Counted from the stretch's first letter, positions 47,989 to 62,600 are shown. The stretch is DNA of 64,000 bases from Agrostemma githago (GCA_958450325.1 OY288249.1:68698166-68762165); one strand, 5' to 3'. Translations and numbers: made by a program. Notes: generated by a model not told the origin, from the letters alone.

Positions 47989-50900
47989 ATGGCGTCTGAG
48001 AATGTGCATCTCCAAGCTCTTCCAAGGTACACTTTCTCTCTTCCCTTCTTCATTGTTATTCTTTGATTTGATTTGATTTGGTTTCGCAGTCAAATTTCGG
48101 AATTGGCCGACTTTCTCAAAAATCCCCCTCCGCCCTCTCCTTCTCCTTCGAATTCCGATTTACTTGTTCAACGTTCCCTCCTTGCTTTCCAGGTTCTCTC
48201 GTCAATCCTCGCCTTCTTCTTTTATTTGATTGTAACTCAGAGTATAATAAATGTAAAATTGCGCAGACTAAAGCACACCAGATTGCCGCAGACCACTCCT
48301 GGCATCTCGCTAATTTCATGGATGATCATCTAGGTCACCTCCTTTGTTTTCGATACTCGTCTTTTTGCAATGCATTTCCTCTTCAATTGAACCCCTAAGC
48401 TTGCACTCCAGCTACCTCTTCTTCTTACTCTTACACCACTTTAAACACTCTATTTTTTTGTGGAAAAGTAGTAATAAGACTCGGTTCTTTACAACTTATT
48501 CTCAGCTCGATTCAATTTACTTAAGTTAAATTCAGCTCACTTGGTTCATTTCAATTTAGTTAAGTTCTAACACCTCTCATTAAAATTCAGTTCAAAGAAT
48601 AGGGCCCAAGTATTGAGCTCAACTGCATGAAGGTTAATTAAGAAGATACAATTGCTGTAGATGAATAAAAAAACAAGAGTTCAGAATTTAGGCAGGACGT
48701 TTAACTAGTTATTTAGTTATGTTGCTTTACTTGGTAGCCTCAAAATTCATATATTTTGTTACAAACCCGAGTTATACTTGTAGATGACTGTATGGATCGG
48801 TTGAGAGCTGAGCTCAAGGCAATTGAAGCTGAAAGTGCTTCCATGGGTCAAGAGATTGAGAGACTTGCTGTGTCAAATGTGGAAGGTGTGCCTTGCAACC
48901 TTTTTCCGTCTCTCTTAATGTTTTTGTCAAGTGACTAAATGACGGGGTTTTCTAATGTCAGATACTTGCCACTTGGAAAGAAATCTTGAGTCCTTGCGGC
49001 ATGTCGTGGATGGTGCTCAATCTAAGGTCAGTGGCCAACATGATCAGAATGAACCGTATCACAAAGTCATGTTGTTTTAGTTTGTACACTTCCGCTGAAC
49101 TTTCCCTGTTAGCACATACAGAGTATTACTGTCATTATTGCTTGGTAAACCTTTTTCGTTATTTTGTACCCTTCATACCATCTAATCACCATTGGGTTTG
49201 TGATGTGATGACTTCAGATTTTCAATCTTTCTATCTTAAAGTTTTCTTGTTACACCCGAAACTAGATTGTTGAATACTTCTATCTTTTTTCTTATGAACA
49301 GCCTGCTAGATACCATTGGATATTTTTCCTCATACACTTAAGCTTGGATACAGGGTTATAGGCAAGCAGAAGAAGGAGAACAAGTTGACTCACAGTTGGA
49401 AAGCAAAGGCTATTTTAAGTTGGCAAAGACACAACATGTGGATGCCTTTGAGGTCAACCTCTTATAATTTTGTCATGACATTCTTTGCAATGGGGTGTAT
49501 TTTTTACCTTACGTTCATGTCACTCTTGCAATCCGCTCTCTCTTTCTCTTTTTAATTTTTAATTAATTTATTTTTTTTGCTTTGGGGACTGTCTTGGGTG
49601 ATCTGTTCATTCAGTAGTCTATATCATTGTCTTTAAGTTGTCTGAGTTACTCCTTTCCTTCAGATATCGAAGCTGAAACATCAAATTGAAAGGAATGAAA
49701 TTACATTAAAGTCACTTCTGGAACTTGATCTTGAGCTGGAAAGGTAAATTGAAGTTATTGAACAGCATTTTTTTTTCGTTATGCGACCACAAATGCTTTC
49801 TCTTGCCTGTAGAGTATACTAGTCTGGTCAAGCATTTACGGTTTTGGGCATATGTAATTTGTATGTAGGGTGGAAGCTATTGAGAAGATTAACGAAGCAT
49901 TGTCTGGTATGAAGGTGATTGATGTTAAAGGAAACATCATAAGGGTGTTTCTGACGACTTACATCCCATATGTTGACGTGTTGATGTCTACCAAACCATC
50001 TGAAGTGAACCATGAATTGCTAATAGAGGTGTTGGATGGAACTATGGAGATAAAACGTGTAGAGGTATGTTTTGAATTATTTCAACCTTCTTTCTGCATA
50101 TGATTTAGAAATAGTGCAAAATTATTAATCTTGGAAAGAGTGATTTATTATTAATCTTTTGGATGCATGGGGGGAGTGCAATACTTCGCCATCGAACTTC
50201 TGAGTGTGCATATTGCCATATTCTAGCTTGATCCTCTCAGGGCTCTCACTATATCTCGATAAGTCTAGTTAGTGATCATTTTCTTTTTTCAGTTCAGATA
50301 TCTCGATAAGTCTGGTATTTTTTGTAGGCGTCTACTGTTAATAGAACTCTTTTATGTTTTATTTTTATGATCGATAAAGTACTATTCCCTCCGTTCATAA
50401 TCTTTTGCCCCATTTCATCATTATTTGTGAGGGGTATTTAAATGAAACGGGGCAAAAGATAGTGAACGGAGGGGTATTTAACATGACATGCTAACTGTTA
50501 TTGGATGTTACAGGGTATCTATTTAGTTTATGACCACCTGAGACCTGACTTGTGGTCGCAAGGTTTTCTTCGATGGGTGAATTCCCCCAATCCCAGAGTT
50601 TCTGTGAAACAAACTCAAACAAAATGGTTGACAGAATAACAGGACTCAGCCATTAATAATGCAATCGTTCTTGCATACACTCTACTTTTGAGGTATCAGA
50701 GAAAGGAACCTTGAACCTTGACTGTCATGCTATCATAAACATACTCAAAAAATCAAAAGTTGACTCTGTACATAATTATGTGGCCAACGCTGGTCGAAAC
50801 AGAATCTAGTGATTTAATTAATTTGATAAGCTCTTTTTTCTTCTCGGCTATTTTATCCTTGACATGGGGCTTGTTTGACTCTATTGACTACTGCTCTGCT

Positions 50901-52450
50901 CATCATATCTTAGTTGATCATTCAGTATATTTTTCTCCAATTTTGTCAACTACCTGCACTAGTTACATGTAGTCCTTTGTTTACAGATTTTTCCAGATGA
51001 TGTTTATGTTAGTGAAATTGTTGAAGCTGCAAATACCTTCAGGTCTGTTTAGTTGTTTTTTTCTCTCTTATGCTATTTATCTTTTTCTTTCTTTGGCTAC
51101 TACTTGCGTGACATTAGAATTAAATGTATACTTCAGCCGTGCTAAGTACTCCGTATTTTCTTTGTCGCCACGACATTCAATGTCAAAGCTATTGAGATCA
51201 CACTTTTGACTGTATAGATCTTTTTATTGTGCAATTTTACTTGCAATTTGATAAAATCTTCCATGTTAGCCATAATGAAATCGACGAAATTAGTTATTAT
51301 AAACATCTGGATTGATGATCTCTTAAAGAGAATGGGTGCATGAGTTAGACCTTACAAACTAACCCATAAGGATGATATGTTTGCTTCCACGGTAGGCATA
51401 TCTAAGCCACTTTGTCTTTTGCAGCAAGTTATATTGTGGTCTCCAGGAGACAAGGTCCACCTTGGGATGGTTTTTGCAGAAAGTGCAAGATAGAATTGTT
51501 ATGTGCACTCTAAGAAGACTTGTAGTGAAGAACGCTAATAACTCAAGGTAACTTTCATGGTTCACTAGGTGTGTTTTATCTTGATCGCTTGATCCCATAC
51601 AGAATGTAAAAGCTCCATCTCTTACCAAATTAGATTATGACTTAATGAAAATGTCAAACTCTCAAAAGAGCCTTTGTGACTTTTCTTTGTAGGGGGTCAC
51701 TAGTTGCCTCAAATTTCGTACTTTAATACTCATGTTCTTAAAGTTTAATTGCAGGCACTCCTTTGATTACCTGGATAAGGATGAGTCAGTTGTAGCTCAC
51801 ATGACTGGTGGCGCTGATGCATATTTAAAGCCATCCCAGGGTTGGCCCCTGTCTGGTTCCGAATTGAAGTTAGTTTCTCTCAGGAGTTCTGATCAAAATG
51901 CAAAAGAAATTTCTTTGAGTTTGCTCTCCAAAGTCGAGGCAAGTACAAAGCATACCACATCTGTTTTGTTTTTGTCGTGACATGGAAGTGGTTGTTATTC
52001 GTATGTCCTAATAAATGTCTTGCAGCTGGTTGTATTGATGCAAAAGCTTCTTGGTTTAGTTGAGATGCATATAATTCTGTGCTAACCTTGATACCATGTG
52101 AAATACGGAGTATTTGTTAGTGCAAGGATTTATGCTCTCCAATTGACCACTTACTTGCAGCTGGGTTTAGTTGCTTTGATCAAAAGGGCCTTTTATACCC
52201 TCTAATCCTCTATGCTCGGATAAGGCTTTATTGGAGAGCCAAAGACTCTACTAGCTAGTAGCTACCACCTAATTGTTCTTTCATGGCCCTTAGTTCATCC
52301 ACATGCCAAACAAGATGTTTTCTAAATGGTCTTGTGGTTATGCAGGAGGCGGCAAATTCTTCGGATTCCAATACACGAAAAAGCTTAACAAAATTTGTGG
52401 ATCACATTGAAGAAATACTTTTGGAGAAAATGCGGCATGAACTCCATTGA
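47989..52450 (+). CDS. CENPO: CENP-O-like kinetochore protein
   Basis: Exons: 47989-48026, 48090-48192, 48267-48333, 48784-48885, 48962-49026, 49354-49452, 49664-49743, 49869-50064, 50987-51042, 51425-51547, 51755-51938, 52346-52450. Phases agree throughout, giving about 405 aa. All introns are GT-AG except intron 11, which must use a GC donor (GAG|GCAAGT). Residues about 55-190 are charged and helical, likely coiled coil (DRLRAELKAIEAESASMGQE). From about 205 the chain looks like a tandem RWD region: MKVIDVKGNIIRVFLTTYIP, HELLIEVLDGT, VQDRIVMCTLRRLVV, then SRHSFDYLDKDESVVAHM. This layout matches plant proteins annotated as CENP-O, a member of the constitutive centromere network at the inner kinetochore. 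Family assignment rests on remembered motif order and should be confirmed by profile search. Confidence 0.72.
50385..50474. mobile_element. 90-bp Stowaway-like MITE in CENP-O intron 8
   Basis: Inverted ends CCCTCCGTTCATAATCTTTT and AAAAGATAGTGAACGGAGGG, with inner GCCCCATTTCAT/ATGAAACGGGGC. TA borders at 50383-50384 and 50475-50476. The same family recurs at 58627-58714. Confidence 0.85.
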
Positions 52451-53675
52451 TCTTATCTCAACTGCATCGTGCCAAGCCCTACCTGGTTCTCCTTTTCAGA
52501 GCCATTCGTCTTCTTTTATGTTCAAAACTATACCTCGACTTGCGGCTCTGTCTATGTTTTATATTTGCCGGGTTTAGTCGTGGTTTATGATGTTATTAAT
52601 GGCCTCTTCAGACAAAGTGTGTCCGTCTTGTAACAAGTGAATATGATCTGCAACCTTGAGGGAGCTGAACTTGAGATATCTACCAGGTGCTCAAGAGTAG
52701 AGTATCGCCATAGGCGAATGTATAATGCATTCGATCATCAATAACAGCTTGCAAAAATGAGTCCAGGGCTTATTTCCTGCCTCACAAATATGTACTCTGA
52801 TTTGTGGAAAGATATATCTGTAGCTTTCCTTACATTTGTGTTAGCTGAGATCCTAGATAAAACTTGTGTTCTTGAATACGTATTAATTGTAAATATGCCT
52901 TTTCTCAGTTGCAATGCTTCCAAGTATATCGTGTTCCGTAAATGTTGAGTTTTTAGACAAAAGTTCAGATACAATATCAGCTGACATCTACACCTTTGTC
53001 TTCTACCTTCACATCGAGAAGACATACTCCGTATTAGATATTGTATAACTTCAACTCGGATCAACAATGAATTGATCTTCTTGATTGTCTCCTTTGACCC
53101 GACTTTATCGTGAGCCATTGCATTCACTGAGTCTGAATTTGAGGTCGGTTTTGAGAGATTTGTACTCCACTAAGTGCCCATGTCGGATATTATTGCTTCC
53201 GAGTCCCGTATTCTAGCGCATTGATGCATATTAGCGTCCGATCATCATCAAGTGTTTTGTTGGAGACTGCTATAGACACAAGCAATCAAAATGCAAGCGT
53301 CCACAATACTCAATTTAAATAAATTTTTAAACACGATATTTCATCGTGATCCATACATCGCACATGATTTTATACTAATATATGAATAATTTAGGATAGG
53401 GATTGAATGTTAAACAAAGGGGGATTGGATAGTCCGGGAAATTGGGATTGTTTCCCAAGTCCCACAATGAGTGTTGTTCGTGAATAGATGATCATAGTTT
53501 CAATAACGGGATAGCAACTACCATTTCAATAAATTTGGATACTGTTTCTGGATCGCAAAAGAAAAGGGAAACTGTCATACACATGTAATAATCTAGTCAA
53601 CAAACAGAGATGATTGTCAATGTCTTTGGTGGAGGAGCTTTCAAGACGAAAGGACAATACATCTTTCAAGAGTGG
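52451..53675. other. Convergent intergenic region between CENP-O-like gene and ORC3
   Basis: 3' UTRs of the two convergent genes share this 1.2 kb. A 9-mer copy lies at 53025-53033. Open frames here (for example 52738-53127 on the minus strand) have no recognisable domain. Confidence 0.5.
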
Positions 53676-56600
53676 TTACAGCCCAAAAGCCACTCTCTGC
53701 ACATAATCTGGGCGTCTTTTGCTTGGCATCCTAAGCAATCCTGTAATCTGTAGCTCTGAAACCGCCTTGCAGAACCGTGCTCTATGACGAAAAAGTTAAG
53801 TACTCCTTTTACAAAAGAAATAGTGCTAATGAAAGAGTTAACAGAAAGTAACCTTTGCGAAACATGTTTCTGCAGATGAATTACCTTTCAGCAAATGCAT
53901 TTCTTTGCTAATTCTGCCACATCCCGGACTTGCATCAACTCAAAATTAAATTAAATATTAAAAAAATGTGAGTCTTTTAGAAAATATGCACAGAATGCAG
54001 GATAATTTTTTTTTAATAAAAAAAAGAGTAATGTACAATGTAAATTTGAATCTGAAAGGATACTGGATAACTGTTTCACTGTTGCTTGGAGGATGATCTG
54101 TGTCCTTCCTTTTCTTAGGAGTCGAGGTATGCTTAGATTTACCTCGCCCTTTGACAGATGAATTTATCGTAAGAGCCTTAAAAGATTTGTACAAATCATG
54201 GACGTTGATGATGTCCCCATGCTCTTGAGCTAGAGTATACCTAAAAAGGAGAGTTATAAGTGAATCAGTTCAATGAGAACATCAGTTCAAAGAGAGCAGA
54301 AATTTTAAGTTCTTGGGGATTCACAAAATACATCACAAGACACATTATAACTATGTTAAAGAGGAATTAATGAATCACAGGTTCACATTATAACATAGTT
54401 CTCTTAGGGAAGCAGAAAGTGGCAAACCAGACGTTAATTCATCCACCACAGTTTAAAGCAATTATAAACATCTTCAAACATCTAAAAAGTGTCAGTCGAA
54501 CACCATTTATCTAAAGCCAAAACAGAAGTTTGTTCTGCAATGACCTCAAATTCTATCTCTAAGTATTGAATAATTCAACCCATGATTTAGGAATAATTTG
54601 TCATAATAAATTTTATGATGGAAATTAGGCAGCATAATTCCTTCCTAAAATTCAGTAAAAAAATCATATGGAGTATAATAATAATCAATCTAAAATTGTG
54701 AACCTTTTCGTATTAATCTTTGAGAATAATTTGCTGATTAAACAAAAAAAAAATACTCAGCTTTTAAATAAAAAAAATTAATGTATCATCTAAAATTTAT
54801 TTCAATATTTTATTTCAATTGACGACTAAAAAATTAACATGAATCGGTATGCTATATTAAAATTTATCTGTATCGATAATATCTAACCTACCTAAGCCGT
54901 GCATTTGCACGGGGCCTAAACTAGTTTAAGAATAAAGAAAATCGAGTACAAGAGAAGTAGGATTGTGGTGTAACAAAAGGTACTGATTGTGTTTAGCTTC
55001 ACCAGCAGCAAATATAACCAAAGGTACAAGGATGTAAATAACAAACTGATTGCAGAAAGTAATACAGTACAAACATCTACAGATGTCAAAAAAAATACTC
55101 TATATAACAACAAACAACTTAAACATATTGTATCGGACAAATCAAACTTATGTTACTCATACACGGGTATAAGCAAACGGATACACGTATATATCCAATA
55201 GTTGAACTCATTGCGACACAAATTTTGACATAGATGATTTTTTGAGACAAGGATACAGATATCGGAACCCGTCTTCGAATCAACATAATAAAAAATTGTG
55301 CTATATTAGTTTTTGAACCAAGGAAATTGTGCTATATTGTGCCTAACTTTCCTCTTAGCTAAGGAAATTGTCAAATGATGAGTGTTAGGTTATTCTTTTT
55401 CAAATTCCATTACTATATCCTGGCCACACCAAAAAAAGCCATGACTGTAGAAAAGAAATCTTAACATAATTGGTAACTACTCACAAAATTGTAGTGTCAT
55501 GAAGTGATGGTAGCAATCTGTTACCCCTGTTGCTGCAGCAGCTACAGCACAGATACTTATGGAACTCCAAAAGATTGGCTTGAATCTTTTTTCGAGGATC
55601 CCCCAGTAGGGCCTAAGACAATTCAGAAGTTGACATTGAGATCTTCAAATGATTGTATGAGAAAATATCAAACGAACTAAGATCAACTACAGGAACAATA
55701 CAAAACTTAAAAATAATTAGCCAATTGTTAACCTAAATAAATAAATAAATGCCACGTAGATTGCACTGATCTGGACTGCAATGACTGTAACGGTTATAAG
55801 CACTCGTGACAATTCTGGTGCTCGTCTAACCAGAACGCATGAGTATGTATACATGCTCAACAACTGTGAGCACACATGGCATAATACACTTTCTAAGGCA
55901 ACTTCTATGACAAGGCTGCATTAAGGTTTTACAATAATCTCTGAAATTTAATTCTCTCTAATAAATTGAAAAGAGTAATAATTAATGTAAAGCTGTTTTA
56001 TAAAAGCCTTTGCATACAAAAACAGTAAAACTAAACTTACAATTTGAAGCTTGTCAACGTCTTTAAAGCATAAGATTTCGTGAAAAGGCAGATCTTCCAT
56101 GGGATTCAAGTGATCTCTGTACGAATGGAAGTATGAGTGTCAATAAAGGCAATCATTAATGCTCATCAGAGGAACATTGAACAAACAAACATATGTCAGG
56201 CATTCAACAAAAAATGTGTAAGAATCTAGTCCCAAAGGCACCGGAGTTGTTTATCATAAGCGCTTTGATCAAGGGAATATCTCAATCTGACAACCAGAGA
56301 CCGAAATGAAGAACAAACATCTTTACCAGAAGAGTCTCATTGCCTGATTGATCAAGTCCAAAGTATCCCACGTAAGTTAACCAGTGCCTTATTCGTTCCT
56401 AAGTAACATTTCATCAGAGTTATAAAAATTGCGCCAAAATTCATCAGAAGATTTGTCAAGTTGTTCCACAAAAGAGAGAACCCCAGCTGCGAGGTCAGAA
56501 CTTCAAATTTTTAAAAGTTTGTGAAGGCTAAGGAGTTCTGACTTCCGATGCCTTAGTAGTTGCAGGCTTAATTATGGCAGAGGATCATCCAGAATTACTC

Positions 56601-59600
56601 TTGCTAAATAAATTCAGAGTTCATATTTAGTGTTTGTGATGCTTCTGATGTTGTAAGAATAAGCAAAAAGGTTGTAGATATGTCAATCAAACAGGATAGG
56701 GGTTTTATCGAAGGGTCCATGGACTCCACACTCCGGAGTTTGTTCTAATGAACAAAAGAATACGAAAAAAATATTATTCAAATAGAAATAAAAATGAAAG
56801 TTTTTATTTCATATAAGGATCATAAAAATTATCATTAAGGTTGCGTTTGGGTACTCGGAATTGATTTGAATCTCATGATTTCAATTCTTGTATTCGAATT
56901 TCTAGATTTCAATTTCAAATCCAAATACAAAATGGTGTTTGGGACACCCTTGGAATTGATTTGGAGAGGAGCAGGAGGAAAGCAACAACAGAAGCAGACA
57001 GGAAGGAGCAAAGAGAGAAGTTAGGGTAAAATTGATTTGAGGCTGAATTAGAATGACTAGGGTAAGAGTAGTCATTTGGAATAGGCTTTTTTAACCGGCT
57101 AGAATTTGGTAGGAATTTGACTAAAATCCAATTTTTTTGGGTTCCCAAACATTACATTTGACCCAAATCCAGAATTGAAATCCAAATATGGGTTCCCAAA
57201 CAGGCTATAACAGAAATTTTGAAATGAGAAATTTTGATGAGAGCTGATGTCCTGTATACAGGCTGGTCAAATGAGTTTATGACAACAGTTTTCGAATATA
57301 AAAGGTATGCCTAAAAGGTGATGAACAGATAAAAAAAATACCAGAATCTAGACTATATTACTGAATAGATTAGAACACTAAAATTATAACAATACTCTGT
57401 ATTGTTAATTAGTTAATTATAATACTCCGTATTGCTTATAACAATCCTGGACAATAAAATACCAAAATTTGAGCTCAAATTATATCAATTTGTAGTGTGG
57501 CGGGCTATGAAAAATATCTGATTCTAGTATCGATAAAGCCAACAAAGCCTGATACATAACAAACAAAAAACTAACTAAGATGGAAAATAAAAGTGATGAA
57601 CAAATGGGCTATAATCATGGATGCATGGAGCCAAACACCAACATGACAAGACAATGAATGTTTTAGCAATATGCTGCTCATGATGTCATCAGTGAGACTA
57701 CATCCCAAGTACAATCTGTTTTATTCTCCTAATGCCTCTAGATACATCTAGAACTTTTAATGAGTCCATATCGTAAGTCGCGACTGAAACCTTCTTTTGA
57801 AATAGAACGTAGAATAATATGAACGACAGCTATTCCACTCACACTAACCCTGTCAGCTAACTACCACAAACAGAAACGAACACAACAGATACATTTGATG
57901 TAAGCCAGTGTCATTATATGTGGTTGGCATATATTAACTGGCAACCTTCACTTGTAATACATCCATTAAAAGGTTTATCTCAATAGGGAAACTCAGAAAT
58001 TACCAAAGAGAATTATGAAAAGAATAATAGGAGCAGGATGCATTACCGAACCATCCATTCAATCAAAGCAACTGCTTTCTCATTGAGGACATTTGGATTT
58101 TTTGCTGAGCCATGACGTCGTAGATAGTTTCTCCTGTTCAGCAGATTGCAAAGCAAATTGTTTATGAGACAACACCAGATTAATAATAATGGCTTTAGCA
58201 CAGAAATCTACTCCTAATTTCCATTTAATTCTATAAATCTTCCACATTTGGATAATTCATTCAATTCTATACATTATACTATGTTCGTAACTATCGTCTT
58301 GATAAAAAACAAAATAATCTTACCCCACTTTGATTTGGTGGGACAAGTGAAAAGGTATATGGGTAAATACGGAGTATATAGTAAATGAGAAACCACTAAA
58401 GAAGATGGGGACACATGTCACTATCTCATTAAAAACTTTCCCGCTTAAAAACAAATACTTGATATAATAGGTTGGTACACAAATGTGGTGACTAGACACA
58501 TGACTTCATGGCCCGAATTGAAGTGTGCAAAAACCAGATACTTGATATAACAAATCTTCTATATTAATGGATAGAATTCGGGCAGTAAAAACATAATGAG
58601 AACTTCCCATCTAGCAAATGTTGGTACTCCATCCATTCATTATTTATCCCCCCATTTCATGAATATATCGAGGAGTAATTTATTGAGTGGGGCAAAAAAG
58701 AGTGAACAGAGGGGTAGAACAATTGATACAATAGGTTTCTTTTTTGTTAAATTAAATTTAACATATATATTTAAAATTTAAAAATACATTTATCTTAAAT
58801 GACTATTAAAAAATTAACGTAAATTAGTATGTCATTAATGAATTTATTCTCTTTGCAATATATGGCCTCCAATATAAGTCGTGCATTTTCGGCGAACTTA
58901 AGCTAGTTTAACGTTTACAAGAATACTTTGCTTATTTACTCTACGTAAAACCGCGTCACATTTATACTTAGGGGTGTAAACCATCAGAAGTGGCTCAGGG
59001 CCAAAGCTCCAAAGATCGGCTCGAGCTCGATCAAATTCGAGTCAATCCTGAACTCAGCAAAGTCCGACTTATAAGCTCATTTGAGCTCTCTTTTATTTTT
59101 TATATTGTGAGTTGAATAATTTTAAATTCTAATAATTCTAAATTACTCGTATATGTTACTTCAATACCTATAATTATTTTATTTTAGAATTTATGATAAT
59201 GTATACTCCCTCCATATCATATTGTTCCTCCGCTTTCTTTAATATATGTGAGGGGTGTTTTCATGAAAGGGGAGGAACACTTTGATGTAGAGGAAGTAGT
59301 TATTTAGTTATTTTTGTTATATTTCACAAATGTGTGGAGATATCAGAAAATCAATTGGATTAATGAAATGGTATTAATCTAGTCTTTATAATTATAAGAT
59401 AGTATTTCCAAGTAAGAGAAATAGTAAGCCACTTTATACAGACTTACGAGGAAATATCTGTCAAATCACATCCTGAGTTCTCGTGGCCTGAAGATTTCAT
59501 CATACATTGCAGCTCCTCCACTTTCTTGCAAATCTATGTATAACAGAAGATACAAAGGATAGGTATACCAATTTAAACTAATTAATTATAATCCTAATTG

Positions 59601-62600
59601 GCATTAATACAAAACATAGGGACAACAGAACAGGCAGTATTACAAAAGAGTAGTACATAATGAAAGCCATATCCACGCTGTAGAAAAATCTTAAACAACT
59701 CATGAAAACATAATCCAGTGCTTCAAGCCTTTGCTGCGTTTGGTCTCTCCACATATAGATCACAGTCCTCACACTTATGGAATAATTTTCTCATTTTTTT
59801 CTAGGCTGATACTGATTGGTGAGTAAGAACTACCAATCTTATGTGGGATATTGGCAAACCCTCTTTTTTGGCAAACAAACTTTACCAGCTAATCCTTATA
59901 ATAACTCTCCCTTCATTTACAACAAATGTAGTTACTTTTTACCCACTATAATTTGAGGACCCTCCATGTAACCTAGTAATTTATTAGTAACACCTTACTT
60001 TTTACCCATTTTTGTCAAATTTGTATCCAATCCAATGTTACCATTATATTGGACGGAGGGAGTACTAGACACCTCCTCACCCAAAACAATGAAACTTTTG
60101 GAATAGGCAAGTCAGCCAGTGTAGTGTCACAAGCATGATATTCATACCTCAGAAATGTCATTTGTACGAGTCTCCCAGCTCCTAACCAGTTCACAGAGTG
60201 CTGTGGGTGGAAGATCCCTGTCAAAATTCATAATCTACCTTATTACAAAAAAACAAACAAATAAAAGCAGTGGAGACAATGTGTATAATATTACACTAAC
60301 ATAAACCAGCCAAGAAAGTAGAGTAAAATAAAACGTTAAGATCAAAATTTATGTCATACGACACGAATGGCAGAAGTCTCTTATTAAGCTTCGAGTATGT
60401 AAGTGTTATAACCTAGGTTACCGTCTACTCGCTTTCACTCAATCCCCAGTGAATCACAAATTGGCTTCGGCATATTCTATCATGGAACTTAAAATTAAAA
60501 TTAAGTAATAGACACTAAAAGAGCGTGTTGTATATCAGCTAGGGCGTCGTCACCACAAATTAGGGGACCTTGGTTAATCACAAAGGAAAGTTTTGTAACA
60601 CTATGTGGTCCTACTTTGCTTAAAGGGGAGACCAACATATAAAGCTTGCGGTCAGTGGTCAATAGTCATGACTAGTGGCTGAAGATCGAGCCTGGTACTC
60701 AGGGCTGGGCGGAGTTTGACAAAATGGAATAAGATCCTCTAAATTTGTAGCTCATTATGGTACGGCAGGATAATGTTGTACTAAGTACTGTGACAAAATG
60801 AGATAAATTGATTAGAAAAACATAATCTGTTGACAGAGTTTGGGTTATCAAAACAACTTCGCTTAATTTGTTATTTGGACCGAATCGCCTTTTCTTGAAT
60901 GAAAACTTGTCACTATTGGTTTGCTCCGTAAGTACGAATTAGATCATGACCACCTTACAGATACACCTAAAACTAACATTTTTAGCTAGTAATCACTCTT
61001 ATACCGGCGTGATCTGCTCTAAGAACTACGTGACGAATACAGTATTAAGTTTGTTTGGGTTTAAAATACAAGAGAAACAAGTAGCTATTCAGAAAATAAG
61101 GCAAAATAAAACAAAAAGGGAAAAAGAGAACTCGGTCAAATATTCTCTTAAGCAACTAACGAAGAAGTCTAACATGTTTAGCTAATCAGATGTCTTGGAT
61201 ATGTGTTACAGGAAAACTTAAGACGAGAAACAAAAGAGGGCTACTTTGTGTGCGTGCACATGGCAAAGTATGATCCTCCACCGAGGTTTTTAAAGTGACA
61301 TACTCGGAGAGAAATCCCCTATTCAGTAAAAACCAAGGGGCAAGAGAGTCAATTCAACTTTCCCGCCAAAAATTCAATCCTTTATTACATAGATTGAGCT
61401 TGATAGTATAATTTTGGTCTATAATTTTTTCTCAAAAATTTTTTGGTCTATAATTTTTTTCAAAATTTATTATTAACCCAACAAGACAATGTCCATCCTA
61501 ATAATAACCAAACCCCTTATCATCTACGGAGTATTGATTCTACGAATTGGTCTATAATTTTTTCTCAAAATTTTTTTGGTCTATAATTTTTTTTCAAAAT
61601 TTATTATTAACCCAACAAGACAATGTCCATCCTAATAATAACCAAAGCCCTTATCATCTACGGAGTATTAATTCTACGAATTGGTCTATAATTTTTTCTC
61701 AAAATTTTTTTGGTCTATACTTTTTTTTTCAAAATTTATTATCAACCCAACAAGACAATGTCCAACCTAATAATAACCAAAGCCCTTATCATCTACGGAG
61801 TATTGATTCAACGAATTACATTTACACACATTAAAACCCAAAAAAAAAACGGAACATAATAACCAAAAATCTCTTCCCATACTATCTAATAGACCCCGTC
61901 GATCAGGTCATAGGGTTGGACAAAATACGAGTCGTCTCAAATACATGTCATGGGTCGGGTTATATTACGATTGTGCATATATAATTTCGGATGCCTTACA
62001 TTTTATCAATTTTTTTAAAAATATTAATCATATTTAATACTACCACTAATGTTATTAAATTCGATAATTAACATATTTACGATTACAAAATTGTAAAAAA
62101 AAAAAAACTACATTATTTTATAAATATTTTATTAAATGCTGAGTATATAATTATTATTTTGTAATTTAAAATATCAACATTAATTTACAATATCGAAGTT
62201 AATACAGAGTAATTTTAAATTATTGTTTTAAATATAATATACTTACATAAATACTAATATCATAATAACTGTAATGACACATTATCGATCCAACGGGTAG
62301 ACCATTCCATGACGACTTTAGATTATAGGTGAACGGATCATTTTGGGTTCGAAAGATTCTTGACTGATGAACCCAAAAAATTGTGTCGGATTCACGAGTC
62401 GAGTCGAAATTTGACAGGTTTATTAGAATCTAATCATAATCTCCTAAAAACACTCTACCTAAAGCAAAGTCTACAAAGTTATGTGTAAACTTTTACATTA
62501 TAGCCTATAGGTACGATAATTAATAAACATAACAAGAATACTAATGTCGAATGTGACCTAAAATTAAAAATATTTTTGGCAAGACATCCAATATTATTTC

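Noticed and set aside
47989..53781. Idea that CENP-O and ORC3 form a functional chromosome-biology cluster
   Set aside because: Two convergent neighbours are too few to suggest selection for linkage, and no shared promoter exists.
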